DNA from: an uncultured Rhodospirillales bacterium
Lineage (GTDB): Bacteria; Pseudomonadota; Alphaproteobacteria; Reyranellales; Reyranellaceae
Length of the DNA stretch: 64,000 nt
Assembly (NCBI GenBank): GCA_902825855.1
Contig: CADECW010000003.1
Coordinates: 62,001-126,000, forward strand
Reading direction: 5' to 3'
Every line of letters begins with the position of its first letter. Position 1 is the first letter of the stretch. Position numbers and translations under genes: made by a program. Below are positions 54,262 through 63,962 of the stretch, in pieces. Below the pieces are notes generated by a model that made no database searches, was not told the origin of the DNA, and was given only the letters and a program-made list of their open reading frames with translations.

Positions 54262-55194
54262 CTAGTCGAACAGACTTGATACCGAAGTCTCCTCGGAAAT
54301 GCGCTTGATCGCCTCGGCCATCAGCGTGGCAATGCTGAGCGGCCGCACGTTGGGAGACACGCGCACCGCCTCGGTCGGCTGGATCGAATCGGTGATGACC
54401 ATCTTTTCCATCGGCGAGGCCGCGACGCGGGCGACCGCGCCGCCGGACAGCACGCCGTGCGTGACGTAGGCCGACACCGACTTTGCACCCTGGTCCATCA
54501 GGGCGACAGCGGCGTTGCAGAGCGTGCCGGCCGAATCGACGATGTCGTCGATCAGGATGCAGTCGCGGTTCTTGACGTCGCCGATGACGTTCATGACCTC
54601 GCTTACGCCCGCCTGCTCGCGACGCTTGTCGATGATGGCGAGGTCGGCGTCGATGCGCTTGGCGACCGCGCGAGCGCGCACCACACCGCCGACGTCGGGC
54701 GACACCACGGTGATCTCGCGGTTGCTGAGGGTGTCCGTGATATCCTTGCCGAACAGGGGGCCGGCGAACAGGTTGTCGACCGGGATGTCGAAGAAGCCCT
54801 GGATCTGGGCGGCATGCAGGTCGAGGGTGAGCACGCGGCTCGCGCCGGCGTGGGTCAACAGGTTGGCCACCAGCTTCGCCGAGATCGGCGTGCGCGGACC
54901 GGTGCGGCGATCCTGTCGCGCATAGCCGTAATAGGGCATCACCGCCGTGATGCGGCGCGCCGAGCTGCGCCGCAGCGCATCGATGGTGATCAGCAGTTCC
55001 ATCAGATGGTCGTTGGCCGGGAAGCTGGTCGACTGGATGACGAACATGTCCTCGCCGCGCACGTTCTCCAGGATCTCGACGAAGATCTCGTTGTCGGAGA
55101 AGCGGCGGACGTTGGCTTTGACCAGCGGCAAGGCCAGCTTGGCGGAAATGGCTTCCGCCAGCGGACGATTGCTGTTGCCGGTGAGAATCTTCAT
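54262..55194 (-). CDS. prs: Ribose-phosphate pyrophosphokinase
   Basis: The 310-residue enzyme makes PRPP from ribose-5-phosphate and ATP. The start [16 protein letters not shown] at 55194 gives the normal length; the frame is open to 55377 without homology-like content. Conserved elements are [11 protein letters not shown], the flexible loop [44 protein letters not shown] and the PRPP-binding [15 protein letters not shown]. It precedes rplY by 84 bp. Confidence 0.97.
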   Translation of the reverse strand: MKILTGNSNRPLAEAISAKLALPLVKANVRRFSDNEIFVEILENVRGEDMFVIQSTSFPANDHLMELLITIDALRRSSARRITAVMPYYGYARQDRRTGPRTPISAKLVANLLTHAGASRVLTLDLHAAQIQGFFDIPVDNLFAGPLFGKDITDTLSNREITVVSPDVGGVVRARAVAKRIDADLAIIDKRREQAGVSEVMNVIGDVKNRDCILIDDIVDSAGTLCNAAVALMDQGAKSVSAYVTHGVLSGGAVARVAASPMEKMVITDSIQPTEAVRVSPNVRPLSIATLMAEAIKRISEETSVSSLFD

Positions 55195-55369
55195 ATCGCG
55201 GACCCCTCGCCGGGCGGGGTCATCATAAGCCGTTGTTCTATAACGACAAAATGGCCTTCCCCGGCCGCGACGCGGCGGACCATACCAATGAGTCCCGGTT
55301 CTGTAAACGGCCTGAAACAGCGCGTTTTTGGCGCGACCGGATGCAGCCTTTGTGCGCTCAATGGCGGCC

Positions 55370-55762
55370 ATGAGCATCCCGAAATTTCATATCCTGAGCG
55401 GCCTGCCGATGTCCGTCTCGCCAAGCAGCCATGCCACCGAGGCCGACGGCTTCGTCTTCCTGACCGGCCAGTTCGGACGGGATCTCGACGATCCGACCAA
55501 GCCTTTGCCCGACGGAATCAGGGCGCAGACCGATGCCACCCTGCGCAACATGCGTCGGGTTCTCGAGTCGCTCGGTCTCGCGATGGGCCAGGTGCTGAGC
55601 ATCCGGGTGTTCTTGACCCACTTCAAGCGCGACTACGACGCCATGAACGAGGTCTATGCCGGCTTCTTCCCGGAAGACGCGCGGCCGACGCGTACCTGCG
55701 TCGGGGTCACCGACCTGGTGCGCGACGCGCTGATCGAGATCGACTGCATCGCCAAGCGATAG
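55370..55762 (+). CDS. RidA family protein
   Basis: The 130-residue protein is read from MSIPKFHI at 55370 (ATGs at 55328 and 55361 are also in frame). It has [22 protein letters not shown], the [46 protein letters not shown] block and a C-terminal [23 protein letters not shown] with the conserved Arg and Glu. The family deaminates reactive enamines/imines. It is divergent from prs. A short copy of its 3' end is found 110 bp downstream. Confidence 0.9.
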   Translation: MSIPKFHILSGLPMSVSPSSHATEADGFVFLTGQFGRDLDDPTKPLPDGIRAQTDATLRNMRRVLESLGLAMGQVLSIRVFLTHFKRDYDAMNEVYAGFFPEDARPTRTCVGVTDLVRDALIEIDCIAKR

Positions 55763-55841
55763 CGGCCACACGCGCGCTCGACGAACCGATCGCGCGGCGA
55801 TTTCTTTGTCTGCCGTCGCCCACAGCGTTACGCCCAGTGGA

Positions 55842-55866
55842 CTGATCGAGATCAATTGCATCGCCA
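55842..55866 (+). repeat. Partial duplicate of the ridA 3' end
   Basis: CTGATCGAGATCAATTGCATCGCCA differs in two bases from CTGATCGAGATCGACTGCATCGCCA at 55730-55754 in the RidA gene. It lies between the RidA gene and the autotransporter gene and has no reading frame of its own. Confidence 0.6.
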
Positions 55867-55926
55867 CGTGCGCTCCCCCATGCTGAACGGCATCCGCGGT
55901 CTGCGGACTCGGGGAAAGAGCGGGGA

Positions 55927-57807
55927 ATGGGCTCCAGGGGCACGCACTTGTCATGTGTCTGGTCGGGGTGCCTTGCCGCGCTTGCCAGCCTGGCTGTCAT
56001 TTCCGGTCCCGCAATCGGCCAGCAGACGGTCGGCGGCATGCTCGTGCCGAACGGCGAAGTGTTGACTGGTCCTGTCGTGCGGCGCAACGGAACGTCGGTC
56101 GACTCGATCACGACCGGAGCAGATGCCAACGCCTATATCCTGAGCACGCCACCGACACAGTCGTTCGTCAACGGTGCGCCGGCCGCCGTCGTCAGGACGT
56201 CGGTTCCCAGTCTCTATGTGCGCGCCTACACGCAGGACGTGACCAACCCTGTTGGCGGCTTCGTGGCGCCGATCAACGTGGTTCGAGGCCTGACGGCCGG
56301 GCAGATCCGCGACGTCCTGGCCCTGCCTTTCCTGCCGACCTCGCTGACCCTGGTGGAGGTGCCCGCGGGCACCTGCGTTCTCTACGGACAGGGGGCACCC
56401 ATCCTCGGAAACTTTGCCGCCAATCCGCCGGCCATTCCGACCGCGGGTCCGTGGGGACGGGGTGGGGCACTGCAGGGAGTGCTGATCGGCCCGTCATCGC
56501 AACCCGGTTGCGCCGATGCCGGCTTCGTGCCGGCGCAGAACTTCACCAGTCGCCAAGCGATCGGCGACTTCGCACTGGCCTATCGGCCCAATGCCGGCAA
56601 GGGCAACAGCTATGCCGTCGCGGCGGCCCTCGATACCGGCAGCTTTCCCGCGCAGTTCTCCGATATGGACGGCGTCTACAACAGCCTGGATACGCTGAAC
56701 TTCAGCTCGCCGCCAGCACTGCAGATGGCGCTGAAGCAACTCGGCGGTGAGGCCTATGCCGACTATGGATACATCCGCATGGCCTCCGGCCGTCAGTTCC
56801 TCGATGTCATGCTCCAGCAGATGCGCAGCGTCCGCTCACGGGGACCGATCGCGGCTTCACCCGCGATCGCGGAGGCGCCGACCAGCCTGACGGAACCCGC
56901 TGCGGTCCGTGAAACGGCCTCCGCGTTCCCGCAGCCGTTCATTGCAAACGGCGGTAGTGAACGACGGAGCGAGAGTGGCGGCGTCTGGTTGGCGCCCTAC
57001 GGGTCGTTCGGCAATCTCTACGGCGATGCGTCGACGCACGGCATGGGCTACACCCTGCACGGTTTTGCCGGTGGCGGCGATATGCGGCTTGCCGACAGTT
57101 TTCTGATTGGGGCCGCCGTGAGCTATTCGAGCACGGCTTTTTCGACCAGCGTCGTGAGCAGCGCCGGCAGCAACGAGGCGGTGGCGGTGGCCGCCTATGC
57201 AAGCTACGCGCCGGGCGCCTGGTACATAGATGCCGCTGCCGGCTACAGCTACAACTGGGGTGCGCTATCGCGAACCATCGCCTTTCCCGGCGTCTTGCGC
57301 ACAGCACAGGGAAATCCCACTGCCCACCAGTTCCTCGGCAGCATCGAATCCGGTCTGGCGCTGCCGATCAATCCTCGCCTGGCCGTCACGCCGTTCGGCC
57401 GCCTCGACGTCACGACGGCCGCCCAGAACGGCTTCAGCGAAACCGGCGCCGGCGCGATCGGGCTGAACGTTTCCAGCCAGACGACGACCGGCGTGCGCAG
57501 CATCCTCGGCCTGCAATTGTCCGGGACGGCGATCCTCGCGGACGCACTCAGCCTGTGGTTGGCCGCGCGTGCCGGCTGGGCGCACGACTACGCCGATCTT
57601 TCCGGCTCTCTCACCGCCAACTTCCTTGGCAAGCCGGATACCAGCTTCACGACGCTCGGGCCGACGCCGGACCGCAATGCCGCGATGGTCGGTGTCAGCG
57701 CCAACTTTCTGACGAAGGCCGCCCAGGCCTTCATCAACTACGACGCCAACCTCTCACAAAGCTACACGACGCATTCGATGACGCTCGGCCTGAAGGTCCG
57801 GTTCTGA
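55927..57807 (+). CDS. Autotransporter outer-membrane beta-barrel domain protein
   Basis: The 626-residue protein has a signal peptide ending near AIGQQ, a passenger-like N-terminal part of about 350 residues and a C-terminal beta-barrel of about 270. The barrel shows GGVWLAPYGSFGNLYGD, GYTLHGFAGGGDMRLADSFLIG, AVAAYASYAPGAWYIDAAAGYSYN and the last strand SMTLGLKVRF with the terminal Phe needed for BAM assembly. The passenger is not recognised. A GAGCGGGGA site precedes the ATG. Confidence 0.9.
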   Translation: MGSRGTHLSCVWSGCLAALASLAVISGPAIGQQTVGGMLVPNGEVLTGPVVRRNGTSVDSITTGADANAYILSTPPTQSFVNGAPAAVVRTSVPSLYVRAYTQDVTNPVGGFVAPINVVRGLTAGQIRDVLALPFLPTSLTLVEVPAGTCVLYGQGAPILGNFAANPPAIPTAGPWGRGGALQGVLIGPSSQPGCADAGFVPAQNFTSRQAIGDFALAYRPNAGKGNSYAVAAALDTGSFPAQFSDMDGVYNSLDTLNFSSPPALQMALKQLGGEAYADYGYIRMASGRQFLDVMLQQMRSVRSRGPIAASPAIAEAPTSLTEPAAVRETASAFPQPFIANGGSERRSESGGVWLAPYGSFGNLYGDASTHGMGYTLHGFAGGGDMRLADSFLIGAAVSYSSTAFSTSVVSSAGSNEAVAVAAYASYAPGAWYIDAAAGYSYNWGALSRTIAFPGVLRTAQGNPTAHQFLGSIESGLALPINPRLAVTPFGRLDVTTAAQNGFSETGAGAIGLNVSSQTTTGVRSILGLQLSGTAILADALSLWLAARAGWAHDYADLSGSLTANFLGKPDTSFTTLGPTPDRNAAMVGVSANFLTKAAQAFINYDANLSQSYTTHSMTLGLKVRF

Positions 57808-57817
57808 TCGCGCGATC

Positions 57818-59287
57818 TCACGAGTGCGGATCGGCCACGAACGGCCACTGCCTCTTGTCGACCTTGGTGTATGGCAGCAGCGACCAGTCGGGCACCAGCG
57901 CGCCGGGTGCCGCGACGTAGACGACTTCGCTCGCGATCGGAGCATAGGCGGCGTGGAAGTGCTGCATGGACTTCACGACCACGATCTTCTTGGTCGAAGG
58001 GTCGACGCCGAGCTTGGTGAAGCAATCGCGGCTGTGGCACTGGCTCCGCTTGCTGTTGACGATCACCGTCACGCCCTCGATCTGCAATGCGGCGACGTCG
58101 CCGATCGGGTTGACGCCCTTGCGCTGGCCGCCGAACTCGATGGTCACGTCCTTCTCGACCTTGAGCACCTTGGCTCGGGCGTCGACCGGCGGGCCTGATT
58201 GCGGCCCGAGCTTGCCGCCCAGGCGGATGTCGAGCTCGGCGCCTTCACCGACCTCGAAAGCAAGCTTCACCGCGCCGGGATCCCAGATCATGGCGATGGC
58301 GGCATCCTTCACCTTCTTGTCGAGCAGCGCCTTCAGGATGAAGGTCGAATCGGAAGCCGCTCCGCCGCCGGCATTGTCCGAAACGTCGGCCAGCACCATG
58401 GGCTTGGGCAGGTTGTGGGAGGAAACACGCGCCATCGCCGCATCGAGCGAGACGTAGGGCGGCTGTGTCGCCTCGCGCATGGCGAAGAATTCCTTGCCCA
58501 GTTCGCGAGCCAGCCTGTCCGCCTTGGCCACGTCGCCATCGGTGACGACGATCAGCTTGCTGCCCATTTCCTTGATGTCGGACCACGGAAAGCCATGGGC
58601 GATCGAAAGCGAGAGCAGGCCGTCCTTGCCCTCCATCGCCTGCAGCTTGTCGACGAAGCCGCGCATCGGCTGCCGCGTAGTGTGGAAGATGCCGATCATC
58701 TTGCAGTCCCACGCCGCCATCACCGGCCTGGTGCGACCTTCGATGGCGCCTTCGATCACGTTGAAAAGATCGTCGGCACGCTCCGGCACATCGACGTGCG
58801 GATATTCCTTGAACAGCACCAAGGCAGTGGCGTCGCGCAAGGTGCCTTCGCCGATGTTGCAATGCAGGTCGAGCTCGACGCCGACCGGCACGTCCGGTCC
58901 AACTACCTTGCGGACATGGGCCAGGATGTCGCTTTCGCAGTCGTCGTAGCCCTCGGCCACCATGGCGCCGTGCATGGACAGGAACACGCCGTCGACCGGC
59001 AAGGCGGCCTTCAGGTCGGCCAGAATCTCGTCGCGGAACGATTCATAGACCTTCCTCACCGTCTTGCCGGCGGGCTGCGCGAAGGCGCACAGGCTCTCGA
59101 CCACCTGCCAGCCCTTGGCTTCGGCGCGGCCGCGCCACACTGCCAGGGGCGCGCCGAACATCGGTACGTTCTTGCCGTAGCTGCCTTTGCGGAAGAGGCA
59201 GGTCTCCTCGAAAAGCTGATGACCCGTCGGAATGGAGGCGAACGTGTTGGTCTCGGTGCCGAGGCAGGCAGTGAAGATCTTTTTCAT
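57818..59287 (-). CDS. M81 family metallopeptidase (MlrC-like)
   Basis: The 489-residue protein starts MKKIFTACLGTETNTFASIPTGHQLFEETCL and contains GVFLSMHGAMVAEGYDDCESDIL and PVGVELDLHCNIG with zinc-ligand His residues. ALVLFKEYPHVDVPERADDLF and LADVSDNAGGGAASDSTFILKALLD follow. All are hallmarks of the MlrC/M81 family. MlrC itself degrades linear microcystin; most homologues have unknown substrates. It ends 10 bp from the autotransporter stop, convergent. Confidence 0.93.
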   Translation of the reverse strand: MKKIFTACLGTETNTFASIPTGHQLFEETCLFRKGSYGKNVPMFGAPLAVWRGRAEAKGWQVVESLCAFAQPAGKTVRKVYESFRDEILADLKAALPVDGVFLSMHGAMVAEGYDDCESDILAHVRKVVGPDVPVGVELDLHCNIGEGTLRDATALVLFKEYPHVDVPERADDLFNVIEGAIEGRTRPVMAAWDCKMIGIFHTTRQPMRGFVDKLQAMEGKDGLLSLSIAHGFPWSDIKEMGSKLIVVTDGDVAKADRLARELGKEFFAMREATQPPYVSLDAAMARVSSHNLPKPMVLADVSDNAGGGAASDSTFILKALLDKKVKDAAIAMIWDPGAVKLAFEVGEGAELDIRLGGKLGPQSGPPVDARAKVLKVEKDVTIEFGGQRKGVNPIGDVAALQIEGVTVIVNSKRSQCHSRDCFTKLGVDPSTKKIVVVKSMQHFHAAYAPIASEVVYVAAPGALVPDWSLLPYTKVDKRQWPFVADPHS

Positions 59288-59329
59288 GGGCGGCGATCTT
59301 GGAGATGCGACGTTGCCTCTGCAAGCACG

Positions 59330-60724
59330 TCACGACGATGGCGATGCGATCACGTCCGCCACCAGGCGCGCCACGACGTCCATGTCGTCACGCGGCGTGA
59401 AAGCGCTGCCGAGCCGCACCACGACCAGGCGCTGCGAGGGCACGATGACGATGTACTGCCCGTTCGCACCGCGAGCGAAGAATGCATCGGCCGGGATTCC
59501 GCGCACGATGCGGTAGCGCTGCCCCTCGCCGTCGCCGCGGTTGGTCCAGAAGCCCGCAGCGTAGCCGAAGCGCTCGCTGCCTGGCGTCGGCGCCGCCGAG
59601 TAGTCGACCCACCCGGGCGGCAGCAAGCGCTCGCCGCCGACCACGCCGTCGTTGAGATAGAGCAGGCCGAAGCGCGCCCAGTCGCGCGCGGAGGCCAGCA
59701 TGTGACTAGAGCCGATGGGCGTGCCGACGGCATCGAATTCCATGGTGACGTGGCGCATGCCGAGCTTGTCGAACAATTCGCGGCGCGCGAAGGCCAACGT
59801 GCCGGCAGCGTCGCCGCCGGCATTGTCACGGATGATCCTGGACAGGAGGATCGTATTGCCGTTGGTGTAGTTCCACCAGGTGCCGGGCGTCGCCTTGAGC
59901 GGCGCCTTCTCGGCGAAGGCGGCCATGTCGCGCACGCCGAACACCATGTAGGCCGTAGGATCGAACGCGGTCGTGGCGCGGGCGGTGAGCGACTCGCCGA
60001 TGTCGAGGCCGCTGTTCATGCGCAGGAGATTGTCGATCGAGATGGCGTGGCGTGCGTCCATCCGGTTGGCCCAGGCCGTGACGGGCGCCGGGCCTTCGAG
60101 CAAAAGCCTGCCTTGCTGCACCAGGATGCCGATCAGGGCGTTGGTGACGGATTTTGTCGCCGACCAGCCCATGATCTGTGTGTCGATGTCGTAGCCGGGG
60201 GCATAGCGTTCGGCGACCACCCTCCCGTCGCGCACCACGACGACCGCCTTGGTGTTGCGAAAGGGTGGTGCGTTGCTCTCGGCGAAGGCGCGATCGAGTG
60301 CCAGCTTCAGCGCCGGCCGGCGCGGCTCGACGACCTCGGGGCCGGCAATGTCGGGCAGGAGGGCCGGCGCCGGCGTGTGCGGTGCCAGCGACACCGGCGC
60401 CGGCGGCTCGCCGTGCAGCACCAGGCAGCCAAACGCGCCCCGGTCGATGGCGCGGGCGTGGGCGACGCCGGCGAATCCGGTCGTCACCTCCGCGCGCTCA
60501 CGGTCGACCCGGTGGCTCGCAAGGAAGGCGGCCGGCGACAGGATCGGCGCGATCGATTCGCGATAGAACTGGCTGGGCTCGACCTTGGAGACGAAAGCGG
60601 CCGAGCAGAGCTGGTGGCTGACATAGCCCGCGGCCACGTCGGTCGCGCGGTCGAGGCTGCTGCAGCCCAGCAGGGCGGTCGGGGTGGCAGCGCCCAGCAG
60701 GGCGAGTGAAAAGGCACGGCGCAT
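59330..60724 (-). CDS. Beta-lactamase-family serine hydrolase, lipoprotein-like
   Basis: The 464-residue protein has a signal sequence with a lipobox-like LLGCSS near residue 20. The catalytic SxxK is in MGWSATKSVTNALIG and the YxN motif is in TWWNYTNGNTILLSR. The N-terminal half of about 120 residues is unusual. This is the penicillin-binding/class C fold used by esterases and D-aminopeptidases. It is 42 bp from the M81 gene and co-directional, so it may take part in the same peptide metabolism. Confidence 0.88.
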   Translation of the reverse strand: MRRAFSLALLGAATPTALLGCSSLDRATDVAAGYVSHQLCSAAFVSKVEPSQFYRESIAPILSPAAFLASHRVDRERAEVTTGFAGVAHARAIDRGAFGCLVLHGEPPAPVSLAPHTPAPALLPDIAGPEVVEPRRPALKLALDRAFAESNAPPFRNTKAVVVVRDGRVVAERYAPGYDIDTQIMGWSATKSVTNALIGILVQQGRLLLEGPAPVTAWANRMDARHAISIDNLLRMNSGLDIGESLTARATTAFDPTAYMVFGVRDMAAFAEKAPLKATPGTWWNYTNGNTILLSRIIRDNAGGDAAGTLAFARRELFDKLGMRHVTMEFDAVGTPIGSSHMLASARDWARFGLLYLNDGVVGGERLLPPGWVDYSAAPTPGSERFGYAAGFWTNRGDGEGQRYRIVRGIPADAFFARGANGQYIVIVPSQRLVVVRLGSAFTPRDDMDVVARLVADVIASPSS

Positions 60725-60775
60725 GAAGGCTCTCCTGGCAGGCCGGCGCAGGCGTGCGCCGTGGTCGGGCGGAGC

Positions 60776-61885
60776 CTACTGAGCGGCCAGATTGCTTCTC
60801 GCCGAGTTCGAAACCGGGCTTGCCGATTCTGGAATCGGCTGGCCGAATCCGCTAACGCGCCGATATTCACTGGGCGTCATGCCGGTTTCGGCCTTGAAGG
60901 CGCGATTGAACGGGCCGAGCGAGCTGAAACCGGCATCCAGGGCCATCGTGAGCACCGGCACTGCGGCCTGACGGGGATCGGCGAGCGCCGCCTTGACGTC
61001 GGCGATCCGGTAGTGGTTCACGAAACTGTTGAAGTTCCGGTAGCCGAGCGCCTGGTTGATCAATCGCCGCAAGCGGTACTCCGGCAGGCCGAGCTGCTTG
61101 GCCAGGGCGCCGATGGTGAGGCCATCCTGGCGATAGGCCCGCTCTGACGTCATGAGCTGCTCGAGCCTGGCCACCAGCTGGCGGTGCTCGGGCTCGGTGC
61201 TGGGAACGGGTTCAGCGACCGGCCGTAGGTCCAGGTCGCCGGTGACCGTGAACAGCGATTGTCGGTGGCCGACGGCGAGCAGGGACCAGGCGGCGACCCC
61301 GGCGATCAGCAGCATGCCGGCGGCGCCGACGAGGCTCATGCCCTCGGGTGCCGAGCGATGGGCGCCGGCGAGCTGGGCGAGGGCGGTCGCGGCGATATAG
61401 ACAGAAGACGCGCCGACCACGAAGAGCCGCAATCGCCGCCGGCCCTCGACGAGGTCGACGCGCCACGAGGCAAGCGCCTGCGCCGTAGCCAACCCGGCGA
61501 AGGCAAGGGAACTCAGCGTCAGCGCGATGCCGAGCGGCGGCCACTGCAGGAAGCAGGCCGCCGTGCCGGCCGACACCAGCAGCAGCCATAGGCCCAGGTG
61601 CCACCAGCGTAGTCGGAAGCCGTCGTCGAACAGCGCTGCCGTCAGGGTCCAGAACACGACGTTGTTGCCGGCCGACAGGGCGAGCAGCGGGACCGTCCAG
61701 GGACCGAGCTGAGTCGAGAAGCCGGCGACCGAGGTGATCGCATAGGTGCCGGTGCCGACGGCGAACAGCGCTGCCAACCGGGTGGCCACCAGGCGACCGT
61801 GATCGCGCATCAGCGTGGCGGCGACCAGCAGCACCAGGACGACGGTGCCACCGCGCAGTGCCCAGTCGACGGATGACAGGTCCAT
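60776..61885 (-). CDS. AraC-family regulator with an N-terminal membrane domain
   Basis: The 369-residue protein has about seven hydrophobic helices in the first 215 residues (for example VLVLLVAATLM, NVVFWTLTAALF and AGMLLIAGVAAWSLLAVG). The C-terminal AraC DNA-binding pair has KQLGLPEYRLRRLINQALGYRNFNSFVNHYRIADVKAAL and LDAGFSSLGPFNRAFKAETGMTPSEYRR. It may sense a signal at the membrane and turn on the neighbouring genes. It is followed 51 bp later by the serine hydrolase and preceded by the acyl-CoA dehydrogenase gene. Confidence 0.9.
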   Translation of the reverse strand: MDLSSVDWALRGGTVVLVLLVAATLMRDHGRLVATRLAALFAVGTGTYAITSVAGFSTQLGPWTVPLLALSAGNNVVFWTLTAALFDDGFRLRWWHLGLWLLLVSAGTAACFLQWPPLGIALTLSSLAFAGLATAQALASWRVDLVEGRRRLRLFVVGASSVYIAATALAQLAGAHRSAPEGMSLVGAAGMLLIAGVAAWSLLAVGHRQSLFTVTGDLDLRPVAEPVPSTEPEHRQLVARLEQLMTSERAYRQDGLTIGALAKQLGLPEYRLRRLINQALGYRNFNSFVNHYRIADVKAALADPRQAAVPVLTMALDAGFSSLGPFNRAFKAETGMTPSEYRRVSGFGQPIPESASPVSNSARSNLAAQ

Positions 61886-61898
61886 CAGGCCGCCGTTA

Positions 61899-63524
61899 TC
61901 ACGCCGCGAGGGCGCGATCCATCAGTGCTTGCTCAGCGCCACCCAGATCGGCCGTGCCGAACTGGGCGAAATGCGCGGCCTCCAGGCGGGTGTCGCCGTA
62001 GAGGGCGGCGAAGTCGGACCTGGCTTCGGCAAGGGCGGCGACGGCTGCAACCTTGGCCAGTCCCTCGCACAGGAAGCGAGCGCGGCGTTCGGCGTCGCCC
62101 GACTGCAGGACTTTGCCCAAGCTCTCGACCAACGGCCGCACGTCGAAGGCCGGCGCCGCAGTGTTGGCCAGCGCGCTCATCGTTGCCATCGCCTGGTCGG
62201 GATGGCGGCCGGCGGCACGCAGCACGTCGAGGGCCATCACGTTGCCCGAGCCCTCCCAGATGGCGTTGAGCGGCGATTCGCGGAAGTAACGCGCCAGCGG
62301 CAGGTCTTCGGTGTAGCCGTTGCCACCCAGGCACTCGAGGGATTCGTAGACGAGCTGCGGTGTGCTCTTGCACACCAGGAACTTCACCGCCGGCGTCAGC
62401 AGGCGCACGTACGCTGCTTCCGCCGGATCGTCGTGAGCGCGCTCGGCGGCGCGGCACAGGCGGAACACCAGCGCGACCTGCGCCTCCAGCTCGAGCGCCA
62501 GGTCGGCCACGGTGGCGCGCATCGACGGCTGATCGACGAGCCTGCGCTGGAACACCGAGCGGTTGCGGATGTGGTTCAATGCCTGGCTGAGCGCTATGCG
62601 CGACTGGCCTGCCGAGGCGATGGCGCAGTCCAGCCGTGTCAGGTTCACCATCTCGATGATGGTGCGCACGCCCGCACCTTCGGCGCCGACGCGCTCGGCA
62701 TAGGCGCCGTGGAACTCGACCTCCGAGGACGCGTTCGACTTGTTGCCGAGCTTGTCCTTCAGGCGCTGGAAGCGGATCTGGTTCTTCGATCCGTCGGGTC
62801 GGTAGCGCGGCATCAGATAGCAGGTGAGACCACCTTCGGCTTGCGCCAGCACCAGGAAGGCATCGCACATCGGCGCCGACATGAACCATTTGTGGCCGGT
62901 GATCTCGACATGGTCGCCGTGCGCCACGGCGCGCGTGATGTTGGCGCGCACGTCGGTGCCGCCCTGGCGCTCGGTCATGCCCATGCCGAGCGTAACGCCA
63001 TTCTTTTCCCACCACGGCAGGGCGCGCGGATCGTAAGTGCGGCTCCGAATCTTTGGCAGCCACCTGGCGAGCAGCACCGGCTCGGAGCGCAGCGCGCCGA
63101 TGCAGGCGTGTGTCATGGTGACGGGGCACATGTGTCCGCTCTCGGCCTGGGTGGCGAGATAGAGACGCACGGCACGCGTTGACATCGGACCGGCCCTGTC
63201 ACTGCCATCGTGCGCCGAAGCATGGATGCCGTGCCCGATGCTCTTGGCCATCATGGCGTGATAGGCGGGATGGAACTCGACGAGGTCGAGCCGATTGCCC
63301 CTGCCATCCATGATGTGCAGCCTGGGCGGGTTCTCGTTGGCGACGCGCCCGAGATCGAGGGTCTCCGCCGCGCCATAGTCCTTGCCGCAGGCGGACAGCC
63401 CCGCGAGATCGAGCCTGGCGCGGGCTGCCGCATCCGCCAGCGGTCGGTCGACGCTGAACAGATCGATATCGCCGAACGCCGGCGACTGGTTGAACGAGGC
63501 GTCTTCGAGCAGGCCGGAGGACAT
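61899..63524 (-). CDS. AidB-like acyl-CoA dehydrogenase
   Basis: The 541-residue protein matches the AidB branch: ESGHMCPVTMTHACIGALRSEP, GMGMTERQGGTDVRANITRA, HKWFMSAPMCDAFLVLAQAEGG and LGGNGYTEDLPLARYFRESPLNAIWEGSGNVMALDVLRA. AidB binds FAD and DNA and takes part in the adaptive response to alkylation, but homologues are also acyl-CoA dehydrogenases. It precedes the membrane AraC regulator gene by 13 bp. Confidence 0.92.
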   Translation of the reverse strand: MSSGLLEDASFNQSPAFGDIDLFSVDRPLADAAARARLDLAGLSACGKDYGAAETLDLGRVANENPPRLHIMDGRGNRLDLVEFHPAYHAMMAKSIGHGIHASAHDGSDRAGPMSTRAVRLYLATQAESGHMCPVTMTHACIGALRSEPVLLARWLPKIRSRTYDPRALPWWEKNGVTLGMGMTERQGGTDVRANITRAVAHGDHVEITGHKWFMSAPMCDAFLVLAQAEGGLTCYLMPRYRPDGSKNQIRFQRLKDKLGNKSNASSEVEFHGAYAERVGAEGAGVRTIIEMVNLTRLDCAIASAGQSRIALSQALNHIRNRSVFQRRLVDQPSMRATVADLALELEAQVALVFRLCRAAERAHDDPAEAAYVRLLTPAVKFLVCKSTPQLVYESLECLGGNGYTEDLPLARYFRESPLNAIWEGSGNVMALDVLRAAGRHPDQAMATMSALANTAAPAFDVRPLVESLGKVLQSGDAERRARFLCEGLAKVAAVAALAEARSDFAALYGDTRLEAAHFAQFGTADLGGAEQALMDRALAA

Positions 63525-63537
63525 GGCTGAGCTTACT

Positions 63538-63616
63538 GTCGTCCCGAGCCCAAGCGAAGGTCCTCATCGCCGCTGGCAATCGGCGTGAGAGCCCTCGCTT
63601 CGCTCAGGATTGAGAG
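63538..63616. repeat. Dispersed palindromic repeat, family A, copy 4 (degenerate)
   Basis: It begins GTCGTCCCGAGCCCAAGCGAAGG and has the complementary CCCTCGCTTCGCTCAGGATTGA at its other end. The pattern is like copies 1-3, but the middle differs and the closing GGGATGAC is degraded. Confidence 0.5.
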
Positions 63617-63639
63617 GCAAGCCCCGCCGGGCGGACCGC

Positions 63640-63855
63640 TCAGCCGCCGCCTTCGTACTTGAAGGACACCTTCACCTTGGTACGGTAGGCCGAGACCTTG
63701 CCCTTTTCGATGACAAGGTCCTGCTCGACCACCTCGGCGACGCGCAGATCGCGCAACGACTTCGCCGCCCGGTCGACCGCCACCTTCGCGGCTTTTTCCC
63801 AGGACTCGGTGCTGGTGCCGACCAGCTCGATCACCTTGTAGACGCTGTCCGCCAT
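63640..63855 (-). CDS. Dodecin family protein
   Basis: The 71-residue protein is read from MADSVYKVIELVGTSTESW with GGGAGG seven bases before the ATG. It has the dodecin beta-alpha-beta-beta pattern, with the flavin-stacking Trp in STESWEKAAKVAVDRAAKSL and a C-terminal SAYRTKVKVSFKYEGGG strand. Dodecins assemble to a hollow 12-mer that stores flavin and protects against light/oxygen damage. Not in an operon here. Confidence 0.95.
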   Translation of the reverse strand: MADSVYKVIELVGTSTESWEKAAKVAVDRAAKSLRDLRVAEVVEQDLVIEKGKVSAYRTKVKVSFKYEGGG

Positions 63856-63962
63856 GGGTACCTCCCTGGACACGGTTTCATCGTCTCATCCGATGCCGGT
63901 CAGAGGGAGGCGCGGCAGCGGTTGCCTAAAGGCCTTTCCTTGGCGTCGAGGCTAGCACAGGT

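Noticed and set aside
58199..60709. An 836-codon plus-strand frame
   Set aside because: It spans the antisense of two real genes (M81 peptidase and serine hydrolase) and crosses their gap.
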